DNA of 64,000 nucleotides from Acidimicrobiales bacterium. GTDB taxonomy: Bacteria > Actinomycetota > Acidimicrobiia > Acidimicrobiales > JAVJTC01. The DNA is taken from positions 62,001 to 126,000 of the forward strand of contig JAVJTC010000002.1 of assembly GCA_040219085.1 (NCBI GenBank), read 5' to 3'. The first letter of the stretch is position 1, and every line of letters starts with the position of its first letter. Positions 17,813-26,300 of the stretch are shown piece after piece. The translations under genes and the position numbers were made by a program. A model generated the notes under the pieces. It had not been told where the DNA came from. It saw only the letters and a program-made list of their open reading frames with translations, and did no database searches.

Positions 17813-17879
17813 GCGCTGCTCTCACGGCCCCCGCCGGGTGCCATTGCTGCGCCGGCCCGATAAAGAACGGACGCACGAC

Positions 17880-18347
17880 ATGGCGAAATCCAAGCAGGCC
17901 GCCGAGAAGCCCCCTCGTGCGCGGACACTGGCCGACGTCCTCGCCGACGAGGACGCGATCACGCCGAACGACCACGCCGACGACAAGTTTCTGCGCCGCC
18001 AGCGCAAGTCGCTGCTCTCCGAGCGCTCGAAGTACATCGAGTCCGCCGACTCGCTCAAGGCCGAGGCGGACGCGCTCGTCGACGACCGTGAGCCCGGCGA
18101 CACCCAGTTCGACGAGGAGTCCGGTGAGGGGGACAGCCTCGCCGTCGAGCGCGAGCGGGACCTCGCCCTGAGTGCCCACGCGCGGGCTGCGGTGGAACAG
18201 ATCGAGGCTGCGCTGATGCGCATCGACAAGGGCACCTACGGCATCTGCACCGTGAGTGGCAAGCCGATTCCCAAGGAGCGGCTCAAGGCCATCCCGTGGG
18301 CGTCGGAACGTGTCGAGTACAAGGCCGGTGGCCTCGGTCGACGCTGA
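17880..18347 (+). CDS. DksA/TraR-like protein lacking zinc cysteines
   Basis: The 155-residue product has the DksA/TraR layout. There is a charged N-terminal region, a coiled coil (about 40-110) with the acidic DDREPGDTQFDEESGEG stretch, and a C-terminal GTYGICTVSGKPIPKERLKAIP motif. DksA proteins bind the secondary channel of RNA polymerase. Here the zinc finger has lost its ligands: the first CxxC is CTVS, and the second pair is replaced by PWASERVEYK. It could still bind RNA polymerase without zinc, as cysteine-poor family members do. It sits directly before lspA and has its own promoter. Confidence 0.8.
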   Translation: MAKSKQAAEKPPRARTLADVLADEDAITPNDHADDKFLRRQRKSLLSERSKYIESADSLKAEADALVDDREPGDTQFDEESGEGDSLAVERERDLALSAHARAAVEQIEAALMRIDKGTYGICTVSGKPIPKERLKAIPWASERVEYKAGGLGRR

Positions 18348-18852
18348 GGCTCCGTCCTCGGCGACCCCTCACGACCAGGACCTGTCCCGGCGTCAGATAC
18401 TCGTCGCGGTCGCGGTCTCGGCGGCGATCCTCGGTGTCGATCAGCTCACCAAGTGGTGGGCGCTCGTCGCTCTCGACGACGGTCACACGATCGACCTCGT
18501 CGGAAGCCTCAGGTTCAACCTCGTCTTCAACGAGGGTTCGGCCTTCTCCCTGGGTTCCGGGGCGGGTCGGTGGTTCGCGCTCGCCGCGGCCGTGATCTCG
18601 GTGGGCCTGCTGTGGTACGCCGGCCGCGTGGCCCGCATGCGCGAGGCGGTGGTCGTGGGTGTGGTGGCCGGTGGTGCCATCGGCAACCTCGGCGACCGCC
18701 TCTTCCGGCGCGGTGACGGCTTCGCAGGCGGTGCCGTCGTCGACTTCGTCGACCTGCAGTGGTGGCCCGTGTTCAACGTGGCCGACATGGCGATCGTCGT
18801 GGGGATCGTCCTGGTGGCGCTCGTCGGCGTCGGGTCCTCGTGGAACGACTGA
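18328..18852 (+). CDS. lspA: Lipoprotein signal peptidase LspA
   Basis: LspA is the membrane aspartyl protease that removes signal peptides from diacylated prolipoproteins. The 174-residue product has four membrane helices and every family motif: DQLTKWW, FNEGSAFSLG, GGAIGNLGDRL with catalytic Asp at 123, and VFNVADMAI with catalytic Asp at 153. The GTG at 18328 overlaps the upstream gene by 20 bp. Its C-terminus overlaps the rluD start by 13 bp. Confidence 0.94.
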   Translation: MASVDAEAPSSATPHDQDLSRRQILVAVAVSAAILGVDQLTKWWALVALDDGHTIDLVGSLRFNLVFNEGSAFSLGSGAGRWFALAAAVISVGLLWYAGRVARMREAVVVGVVAGGAIGNLGDRLFRRGDGFAGGAVVDFVDLQWWPVFNVADMAIVVGIVLVALVGVGSSWND

Positions 18853-19754
18853 CCGAGACGATCGGAGCCGCGACCGACGGCGAGCGGCTCGACCGGGTCG
18901 TCGCGCGGCTGACCGGGCGGAGTCGTTCGGCGGTGGCCGACCTCGTCACGGCGGGCGCGGTCGGAGTGGACGGCGACGTGGTCACCTCGCGGTCGCGACG
19001 CGTCGTGACCGGTGAGGTTCTGAGTGTGGAACTGCCCGATGCCGAGGACGGTCGACTACGACCCGATCCGACGGTGGAGTTCACCGTCGCCTTCGCCGAC
19101 GAGCACCTGCTGGTCGTCGACAAGCCCGCCGGTGTGGTCGTGCACCCGGGGGCGGGAAACGCCGAGGGAACCCTGGTCCACGGTCTGATCGCCCACTACC
19201 CCGAGATCGCGTCAGTGGGTGAGGAGGGTCGCCCCGGGATCGTCCATCGTCTCGACCGTGGCACCTCGGGCCTCTTGCTGGTCGCCCGGACGCCTGCGGT
19301 CCACGAGACGCTGTCGGCGATGATGGCCGCGCACTCCGTCGAGCGGACCTACGTCGGCGTCGTCGCCGGGCATGTCAGCGACGACGAGGGTGTCGTCGAT
19401 GCACCGATCGGACGCTCCAACCGTCAGCCCACCAAGATGACGGTGAGGCGGGAGGGCCGTGACGCCCGAACCGGGTACCGGGTCCTGCGGCGGGTCGACG
19501 AGCCGGTACCCGCGAGCGTGGTCGAGTTCCAGCTCGAGACCGGTCGCACGCATCAGATCCGGGTGCACATGGCCGCGATCGGTCATCCGTTGCTCGGCGA
19601 CCACGCCTACGGAGGCTCGGGTGACCTGTGTGACCGCGTGGCCCTGCACGCCCGCAGGTTGCGCTTCGCCCATCCCGTCGACGGGACACCGTGTGACGTC
19701 AGCGCGGAGATCCCCGCAGACCTCGCCGCGCTGTTGGACTCGCTCTCTGGCTGA
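18840..19754 (+). CDS. rluD: 23S rRNA pseudouridine synthase (RluD/RluA family)
   Basis: The 304-residue product has an N-terminal S4 RNA-binding domain (GERLDRVVARLTGRSRS, about 15-75) and an RluA-type catalytic domain. The catalytic Asp is in HRLDRGTSGLLL near residue 139. TKMTV, GRTHQIRVHM and HPLLGDHAYG are further family motifs. RluD makes the pseudouridines of helix 69 in the large-subunit rRNA; RluA-family members are hard to separate by sequence alone. It follows lspA, as is common in Gram-positive genomes. Confidence 0.92.
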   Translation: MERLTETIGAATDGERLDRVVARLTGRSRSAVADLVTAGAVGVDGDVVTSRSRRVVTGEVLSVELPDAEDGRLRPDPTVEFTVAFADEHLLVVDKPAGVVVHPGAGNAEGTLVHGLIAHYPEIASVGEEGRPGIVHRLDRGTSGLLLVARTPAVHETLSAMMAAHSVERTYVGVVAGHVSDDEGVVDAPIGRSNRQPTKMTVRREGRDARTGYRVLRRVDEPVPASVVEFQLETGRTHQIRVHMAAIGHPLLGDHAYGGSGDLCDRVALHARRLRFAHPVDGTPCDVSAEIPADLAALLDSLSG

Positions 19755-19768
19755 CTGTGACCGGTGCC

Positions 19769-20224
19769 TCAGGCGCGTTCGGTGGTGTCGTTGGGCCACG
19801 GCTGTTGGCCCCGGGTCATCCCGGCGATGTCAGCGAGGGTGAACGAGCCCAGCAGCTCCTTCATCCGGTCGCCGACGCACGCCCAGATCGCGAGTAGGAC
19901 GCACTGGCCCTCGTGGTCACAGGCCCCGTCCTGGTGGGGTTCGCCGAAGTCGCCGGCGACGATCGGGCCGTCCACGGCGCTGACGATCTCGCTGAGACGG
20001 ATCTCGTCGGGTGGTCGCGCCAGGAGGTAGCCGCCCCCGACTCCACGCTTGGAGCGCACCAGGCCGGCGCCCTTGAGGGCGAGGAGTATCTGCTCGAGAT
20101 ACGGCTGGGGAAGCCCCGTGCGCTCCGCGATGTCACGCACCGAGGTGGGGGTGCCGTCGCCATGGCGCAGAGCGAGTGACAACAGCGCACGGCTCGCGTA
20201 GTCACCCCGCGTCGACACCTTCAC
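19769..20224 (-). CDS. Rrf2-family regulator with Fe-S-type cysteines
   Basis: This is a 151-residue winged-helix regulator. MKVSTRGDYASRALLSLA and the recognition region QPYLEQILLALKGAGLVRSKRG are typical of Rrf2/IscR proteins. Cys 102, 108 and 116 (CDHEGQC, then C eight residues on) match the cluster ligands of Fe-S-sensing members such as IscR, NsrR and RsrR. It may therefore sense Fe-S status, nitric oxide or redox state; the ligand cannot be fixed from sequence. Its GTG start has a TAGGCT box 6 nt upstream. No suf or isc genes are in view. Confidence 0.88.
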   Translation of the reverse strand: MKVSTRGDYASRALLSLALRHGDGTPTSVRDIAERTGLPQPYLEQILLALKGAGLVRSKRGVGGGYLLARPPDEIRLSEIVSAVDGPIVAGDFGEPHQDGACDHEGQCVLLAIWACVGDRMKELLGSFTLADIAGMTRGQQPWPNDTTERA

Positions 20225-20230
20225 GACCCC

Positions 20231-20236
20231 AGCCTA
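20231..20236 (-). promoter_or_regulatory. -10 box of the Rrf2 gene (likely leaderless)
   Basis: Read on the minus strand, TAGGCT ends 6 nt before the GTG start at 20224. The overlapping CCTAGG palindrome could also take part in autoregulation. Confidence 0.5.
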
Positions 20237-20277
20237 GGAGGCTCCGCGCCGAGGCGAGCGGAACCCCCGGTCGGCAC

Positions 20278-21303
20278 TCAGTCGCGTTCGAACTGCGAAA
20301 CGAAGTCCCAGACCGTGGCGGCTGCATCGAGGTCGCGGTAGGGGCGTCCCGACAGCAGCCACTGCAGCACTGTCGTGGGTCGACCCATCCAGGCGTGACT
20401 CGCTCCGGCGACCTCGACGAACTGCACGGTGAGGTCGTCGGCGCAGCCGGCCCAGGTACGTCGTGTCACGTCGGCGTCGACGGGATCGACGGCGGTGTCG
20501 TCGGTGGTGCACCCGTTCACCTCGGCGAGGCGCTCGATGCTGAGCCGTGGCGAGAAGAAGTCGTGGCCGGATATCCCCGAACCCGGGCCACCGTCGATCG
20601 GCAGGTTCGTGTCGTCGGTGCCGTGGATGGCCATGGCCGCGACCGGTTCGTCCGGCTGACACCCGTCGATCTCGAGGGATCCCGCCTGGAAGCCGACGGC
20701 GACGATCCGGTCGCTGAGTTCGCATGCGAGCCGGTAGGCCATGATGGCGCCGTTGGAGTGGCCGGTCGCGTAGATGCGGCCCGTGTCCACACGATGGTCG
20801 GCGGCGATCTCGTCGATCATCATCGAGATGAAGCCGACGTCGTCGACACCGCGCCGCGTGTCGGAGGCGAGGCCGCAGCACGCTCCGCCGTTCCACACAC
20901 GGCTCTCACGTCGCCGCAGGATCTGCGTGCCGTCGGGGTAGGCGACGATGAACCCCTCCGACTCCGCCAGCTCGTCGAACCCGGAGGCGTCGCGGAACTG
21001 CAGACCCCAGCCGGTGCCGCCGTGCAGGGCGATCAGCAGCGGGAGCGGCTCGTCGCCCGCTGCTGTCGGCACGTGGACGTGGTACGTCCGCAGCCGCCCG
21101 TCCGGGGCGCGCAGCGAGGCGCTCACGAGTTCGCTGCCGGCGGTCGTGGCATCGCCGCCGGGTTCCTCGGCCGCCCCGCTGGTGCCGATCGCACAGGCCG
21201 TCGCCATCAGGGCGAACACGATGGCAGTGGTGATCATCGCGATGCGCCGTGAGGTGGGCGGTGCGGGTGGTGTGGGGAATGCGGTGGGCGCGGGTCGTTC
21301 CAT
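20278..21303 (-). CDS. LpqC-like secreted esterase (PHB depolymerase family)
   Basis: This 341-residue alpha/beta hydrolase is predicted to be exported. A hydrophobic signal segment (about 21-37) ends at ATAC, a non-standard lipobox, so a lipoprotein is possible but not certain. The esterase core shows the oxyanion region LHGGTGWG (94-101), the nucleophile in GHSNGA (Ser 183), the acid in IHGTDDTNLP, and the His in GASHAW. CCG and other cysteines may form disulfides. The family includes poly(3-hydroxybutyrate) depolymerases, feruloyl esterases and mycobacterial LpqC; the substrate here is unknown. It lies alone between two oppositely regulated genes. Confidence 0.8.
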   Translation of the reverse strand: MERPAPTAFPTPPAPPTSRRIAMITTAIVFALMATACAIGTSGAAEEPGGDATTAGSELVSASLRAPDGRLRTYHVHVPTAAGDEPLPLLIALHGGTGWGLQFRDASGFDELAESEGFIVAYPDGTQILRRRESRVWNGGACCGLASDTRRGVDDVGFISMMIDEIAADHRVDTGRIYATGHSNGAIMAYRLACELSDRIVAVGFQAGSLEIDGCQPDEPVAAMAIHGTDDTNLPIDGGPGSGISGHDFFSPRLSIERLAEVNGCTTDDTAVDPVDADVTRRTWAGCADDLTVQFVEVAGASHAWMGRPTTVLQWLLSGRPYRDLDAAATVWDFVSQFERD

Positions 21304-21387
21304 ACCCCTGTTATCGGGCCGATGGGCCCGGGCGGTTCACACCGCATTCCGACTGGGTCGCACGACCCAGCGGTCCCGGGCGCCCCT

Positions 21388-21393
21388 TACCCT
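21388..21393 (+). promoter_or_regulatory. -10 box of the phosphodiesterase gene (likely leaderless)
   Basis: TACCCT ends 7 nt before the GTG start at 21401. Confidence 0.45.
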
Positions 21394-21400
21394 GAGTCGG

Positions 21401-22507
21401 GTGAACGACTCCGACCAGGTCCGTCCCGACTACGGCGGGGCGTGTGTGACGAACATCGTGCCGGCACTGGTGGATCACCCCGATGCCGGCCGGGGCTGGT
21501 TGCCGGCCGTCGCGACCGATGCCGACCGGGTCGTGCTCCTCGTCCTCGACGGACTGGGCTGGCACCAACTCGAGGCGAACCGCGCCGCCATGCCAACGGT
21601 GGCAGCGATGGCCGGTGGGGCCGTGTCCACGGTGGTCCCGTCGACGACGGCGACCGCGTTGACCTCGATCGTCACCGGGACACCGCCCGGCGAGCACGGA
21701 GTGGTCGGCTACCGCATCGACATCGGAGGGGGAGAGGTACTGAACGCGCTGCGCTGGCGGACCCCGGCCGGTGACGCCCGCGAGCGGATCGTCCCCGAGG
21801 ACTTCGCGGAGGCCGAACCGTTCGGTGGCCGTGCCACACAGGTGATCTCGCCGGTCGCGTTCACGCGCAGCGGGCTGACCCGCACCCACCTGCGCGACAA
21901 CCCCTACAGGGGGTATCACGCGGCGTCGTCGATCTCGGTGGAGGCCGCGGACGCGATCGGCTCGGGGGAGACGTTCGTGTACGCGTACTACGACGGTGTC
22001 GACAAGATCGCCCATGTGCACGGCCTCGGTGAGCACCATCGGCGTGAGCTGGTGGCGGTCGATCGCATGGTCGCCGACCTGATGGAGGCTCTCCCGTCGG
22101 GGGTCGCGGTGGTGGTGACCGCCGACCACGGGCTCGTCGACTGCGACACGGAACTGGTCGCGCTCGACCCGGCGGTGACCGACGGCGTCCGGTACCAGTC
22201 CGGCGAGGCGCGTCTGCGGTGGTTGCACACCCGTCCCGGCGCGGCGGAGGACGTCGCGGACGCGGCCCGTGCCACCCTCGGCGACGACGCCTGGGTGTGG
22301 ACCCGCGAGGAGTTCGTGGCGGAGGGTCTGCTCGGTCCGGTGGTCGTGCCCACGGCGCGCGCGCGGCTCGGTGACGTCGCCGTGGCCGCGCGCGGTCGGG
22401 TCGGTTTCGCCGACGGCGACGACGCTGTGTCGACCCGCCTCTTCGGCCGCCATGGCTCGCTGACGCCGGGGGAGATGCTGGTGCCGGTCGTGGCCGCGGT
22501 GACCTGA
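21401..22507 (+). CDS. Alkaline phosphatase superfamily phosphodiesterase/nucleotide pyrophosphatase
   Basis: The 368-residue product has the metal-site pattern of the superfamily: LLVLDGLGW (first Asp), STTATALTS with the nucleophilic Thr, YDGVDKIAHVHG and TADHGLVD. These are typical of NPP-type phosphodiesterases found in Actinobacteria. No signal peptide is seen, so it is probably cytoplasmic. The substrate (a nucleotide or phosphodiester) is not clear. It is followed after 19 bp by bpa. Confidence 0.82.
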   Translation: MNDSDQVRPDYGGACVTNIVPALVDHPDAGRGWLPAVATDADRVVLLVLDGLGWHQLEANRAAMPTVAAMAGGAVSTVVPSTTATALTSIVTGTPPGEHGVVGYRIDIGGGEVLNALRWRTPAGDARERIVPEDFAEAEPFGGRATQVISPVAFTRSGLTRTHLRDNPYRGYHAASSISVEAADAIGSGETFVYAYYDGVDKIAHVHGLGEHHRRELVAVDRMVADLMEALPSGVAVVVTADHGLVDCDTELVALDPAVTDGVRYQSGEARLRWLHTRPGAAEDVADAARATLGDDAWVWTREEFVAEGLLGPVVVPTARARLGDVAVAARGRVGFADGDDAVSTRLFGRHGSLTPGEMLVPVVAAVT

Positions 22508-22513
22508 GACAGT

Positions 22514-22519
22514 TACGGT
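22514..22519 (+). promoter_or_regulatory. -10 box of bpa (likely leaderless)
   Basis: TACGGT ends 7 nt before the GTG start at 22527. Confidence 0.45.
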
Positions 22520-22526
22520 TCACGAC

Positions 22527-23108
22527 GTGAGCGACGAACCTGCGACCCACCCCGGCCCCACCGACCCCGGTCCCCCCGGCGGCGAAGGACGTGTGATCGA
22601 ACACGGGGAGCTCGTCGACGGGTCGTCCCTGCCCGACAGCGACGGTGACACCGGCGACGAGGAGCCCACCGAGTCGATCGAGCAGCCCGCCAAGGTGATG
22701 CGGGTCGGTGCGATGATGCGCCAGCTCCTCGAGGAGCTGCGCGAGGCGAGTCTCGACGAACCCAGCCGCGATCGGCTCCGGTCGATCTACGAGACGTCGA
22801 TCGCCGAGTTGTCCTCGGCGGTCTCACCGGACCTGCGCGACGAGTTGGACCGGCTCACGCTTCCCTTCGCAGGAGACGAGACCCCCAGCGAGGCGGAGCT
22901 GCGTGTGGCGGAGGCACAGCTCGTCGGCTGGCTCGAAGGCCTCGTCCAGGGGATCCAGGCGACGCTGTTCGCCCAGCAGATGGCCGCGCAGCAACAGCTT
23001 GCCAACATGCGCCAGCAGCTACCGGCGGGACCACAGGGCCGTCCGGGTGCGCCACCCGGACAGGGGCCGCAGACACCCACCGACGGCAGACACGGGACCT
23101 ATCTCTGA
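22527..23108 (+). CDS. bpa: Bacterial proteasome activator Bpa
   Basis: Bpa is an ATP-independent ring activator that opens the 20S proteasome in Actinobacteria. The 193-residue product has an acidic, disordered N-terminus, then the conserved core (VMRVGAMMRQLLEELREASL, with further conserved sequence to AQLVGWLEGLVQGIQATLFAQ) that forms the four-helix bundle. A Gln-, Pro- and Gly-rich tail ends in GTYL. The mycobacterial proteins Mpa and Bpa end in GQYL, whose penultimate Tyr docks into the proteasome alpha ring, so this ending supports the call. No proteasome subunit genes are in the window. Confidence 0.9.
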   Translation: MSDEPATHPGPTDPGPPGGEGRVIEHGELVDGSSLPDSDGDTGDEEPTESIEQPAKVMRVGAMMRQLLEELREASLDEPSRDRLRSIYETSIAELSSAVSPDLRDELDRLTLPFAGDETPSEAELRVAEAQLVGWLEGLVQGIQATLFAQQMAAQQQLANMRQQLPAGPQGRPGAPPGQGPQTPTDGRHGTYL

Positions 23109-23169
23109 GAGCGGTGGGTGTCGGCCCGCGCGGCAGGTGGGCCGGGATCGGCGCCACGGTGCGGGCCCC

Positions 23170-23198
23170 TTGAGCGGTCGTGTGCTCGGCGATAGTGT
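23170..23198 (+). promoter_or_regulatory. Candidate dnaE promoter
   Basis: TTGAGC (23170-23175) and TAGTGT (23193-23198) are 17 bp apart, about 105 bp before the dnaE start. The predicted transcript would begin near 23205, just before the DnaA-box-like repeats. Confidence 0.5.
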
Positions 23199-23217
23199 CG
23201 AATGACATCGGTGTGAT

Positions 23218-23251
23218 TCATCCACAGGCTGTGGATCAGGCCTGTGGATCA
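23218..23251. promoter_or_regulatory. Cluster of three DnaA-box-like 9-mers
   Basis: TCATCCACA (23218-23226) and, in inverse orientation, TGTGGATCA at 23230-23238 and 23243-23251 each match the DnaA box TTATCCACA or its complement at 8 of 9 positions. The last two are exactly 13 bp apart within an 11-bp direct repeat (CTGTGGATCAG). They lie between the candidate promoter and the dnaE start. Confidence 0.6.
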
Positions 23252-23303
23252 GCTGGGGACCGCCAGGTCCGTCGCCCCACACCCGGAGACCCAACGGACG
23301 GCG

Positions 23304-26300
23304 ATGCCCGACTCGTTCACCCACCTTCACGTCCACACCGAGTACTCGATGCTCGACGGGGCCGCCCGTATCGGCGAGGTCGTAGGTGCCGCGGTGGCCG
23401 ACGGCCAGCCGGCGATCGGGATCACCGACCACGGCAACATGTACGGGGTACTGGACTTCTACAAGGCGTGCCGTGACGCCGGCATCAACCCCGTCATCGG
23501 CACCGAGGCCTACATGGCCCACGACAACCGGGCCGAGCGCCCGTCGCGGCGGGGTCGCGTCGACGACTCGGGTGGTGAGACCGACGGTGGTCGCAAGCTC
23601 TACTACCACCTCACGCTTCTGGCCGAGAACGACACCGGCTACCGCAACCTGATCCAGATCGCCTCGCGGGCCTTCCTCGAGGGTTACTACTACAAGCCCC
23701 GCGTGGACTGGGAGGTCCTCGCGGACCACGCCGACGGGGTCATCGCAACCACGGGCTGTCTCGGTGGCCACGTCCTGCAGTCGCTGATGCAGGGCGACAC
23801 CGAGGGTGCCGTCACCAAGGCCGCGCGCCTCCAGGACATCTTCGGTCGCGACAACCTGTTCGTCGAACTCCAGGATCACGGAATCCCCGAGCAGCACGCG
23901 ACCAACCCCCAGCTGCTCGAGATCGCGAAGCGCATCGGCGCGCCCGTCCTGGCCACCAACGACAGCCACTACACCCACCGTGAGGACTCGGTGGCCCACG
24001 ATGCGCTCCTATGTGTGCAGACGGGTTCGCTGATGAGCGACCCCGACCGGTTCAAGTTCCACGGCGAGGAGCACTACCTCAAGTCCGCCACGCAGATGCG
24101 TTCGTTGTTCCGCGACGTTCCCGAGGCGTGTGACAACACGCTGTGGATCGCGGAGCGGGCCAATGTGGAGATCGAGTTCGGCGAGCCGAAGCTGCCGGAG
24201 TTCCCCATTCCGGAGGGCTTCGACGGCACCGACGCGTACCTTGAGCATCTCGCCTTCGAGGGTGCCCGCGAACGCTGGGGTCGTGACCTGCCCGACAAGG
24301 CCGTCGAGCGGCTCGCCTACGAGCTGCGGGTCATCTCCCAGATGGGGTTCTCGTCCTACTTCCTCATCACCTGGGACCTGATCCGACACGCGCGCGAGGC
24401 GAACATCCGGGTCGGGCCCGGGCGGGGGAGCGCCGCCGGCTGCGCCGTCTCGTACTGCCTGCGCATCACGGATCTCGACCCCATCGAGTACGACCTGCTG
24501 TTCGAGCGGTTCCTCAACCCCGGCCGCCGCCAGATGCCCGACATCGACATGGACTTCGACTCGCGGTACCGCGACGAGATGATCCGCTACGCGGCCGAGC
24601 GCTACGGGCGTGACCACGTCGCCCAGATCGTCACGTTCTCGACCATCAAGGCACGCGCCGCCGTGCGCGACGCCGCCCGCGTGCTCGGCCACCCCTACGG
24701 GCTCGGCGACAAGATCGCCAAGGCGATGCCGCCGCTGGTCATGGGACGCGACACCCCGCTGTACGCCTGTCTCGACGAGCACGAGAAGTACCGCGACGGC
24801 TATCTCATGGCCGGGGACCTGCGGGCGATGTACGAGTCCGACAGCGACGCCCGAGCGGTGATGGAGGTCGCCCGCGGCCTGGAGGGACTGCGGCGCCAGG
24901 ACGGGATCCACGCGGCGGCGGTGGTCATCACCCGCGAACCGCTCACCGATCTCGTGCCCATCCAGCGCAAGCCCGAGTCGGGTCAGGACCCCGCGGATGC
25001 TGCCGTCGTAACCCAGTACGAGATGCACGGCGTCGAGGAACTCGGTCTGTTGAAGATGGACTTCCTCGGGCTGCGCAACCTCGACGTCATCACCGACGCG
25101 CTCGCTCTGATACGTGAGGGGCGCGGCGTCGAGGTCGACATCGACCACGTCGACCTCGTTGACGAGGAGACCTTCGCTCTCCTGCAGCGCGGCGACACCG
25201 TCGGGGTGTTCCAGCTCGAGTCGGCACCGATGCGGGCGCTGATGCGCTCGTTGGCGCCGACCACCTTCGACGACGTCGCGGCGCTCGTCGCCCTCTATCG
25301 GCCGGGGCCGATGGAGGCGAACATGCACAACGACTACGCGGACCGCAAGAACGGGCGCTCCGAGATCGAGTTGATCCACGAGGATGCCGCGGAGATCCTC
25401 GCCGACACCTACGGACTCATGATCTATCAGGAGTCCATGATGCGGATCGCCCAGCGTTTCGCCGGGTACTCCCTCGAGGAAGCCGACAACCTCCGCAAGG
25501 CCTGCGGCAAGAAGATCCGCGAGAAGATGGCCGAGGAGAAGGTCAAGTTCATCGCCGGCTGCGACCGCACGGGCTACGGCGCGGAGGTCGGCGAGAAGTG
25601 GTGGGCCCAGATCGAGCCCTTCGCGGACTACGCCTTCAACAAGAGCCATTCCTACGGCTACGGGTACATCGCCTATCAGATCGCCTATCTCAAGGCCCAC
25701 TACCCCGTCGAGTACATGGCGGCGCTGCTCACCAGCGTCAAGAAGAGCCTCGAGAAGGCCGCCGTGTACCTCAACGAGTGCCGCCAACTGGGTATCGAGG
25801 TTCTCGTCCCCGACGTCAACGTGTCATCGTCGGACTTCACGGCCCTTCCTGCGACCGACGACGGGAGCGGGGGCGCAGGCGCCATTCCGTTCGGCCTGTC
25901 GGCGGTGCGCAACGTGGGCGAGGGGATCGTCGAGTTGATCATCGCCGAGCGGGTCGCCAACGGCCCGTTCGAGGATTTCTACGACTTCTGTGAACGGGTG
26001 GACCCGAGCGTTCTCAACAAGAGGGCCATCGAGTCACTCGTCAAGGCGGGCGCGTTCGACTCGCTCGGACACCCACGCAAGGGCCTCCTCGCGGTGTTCG
26101 AGAGGATCATCGACTCGACGCTCGCGCGCAGGCGCGAGCGCGACATGGGCGTCATGACCCTCTTCGGCGATGCCGACGTCGACACCGGCTTCGACGAGCG
26201 TGCCGAGATCCCCGACCTGGACTTCGACAAGACCACCAAGCTCGCCTTCGAGAAGGAGATGCTGGGTCTCTACATCAGCGACCACCCGCTCATGGGCGTG

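Noticed and set aside
17691-18179. N-terminal extension of ileS to 18179
   Set aside because: It would cover the DksA-like gene and its promoter on the other strand; the ATG at 17690 fits the family.
24009-25787. Open frame of 592 codons antisense to dnaE
   Set aside because: It lies fully within the conserved dnaE catalytic region; it is a shadow frame.
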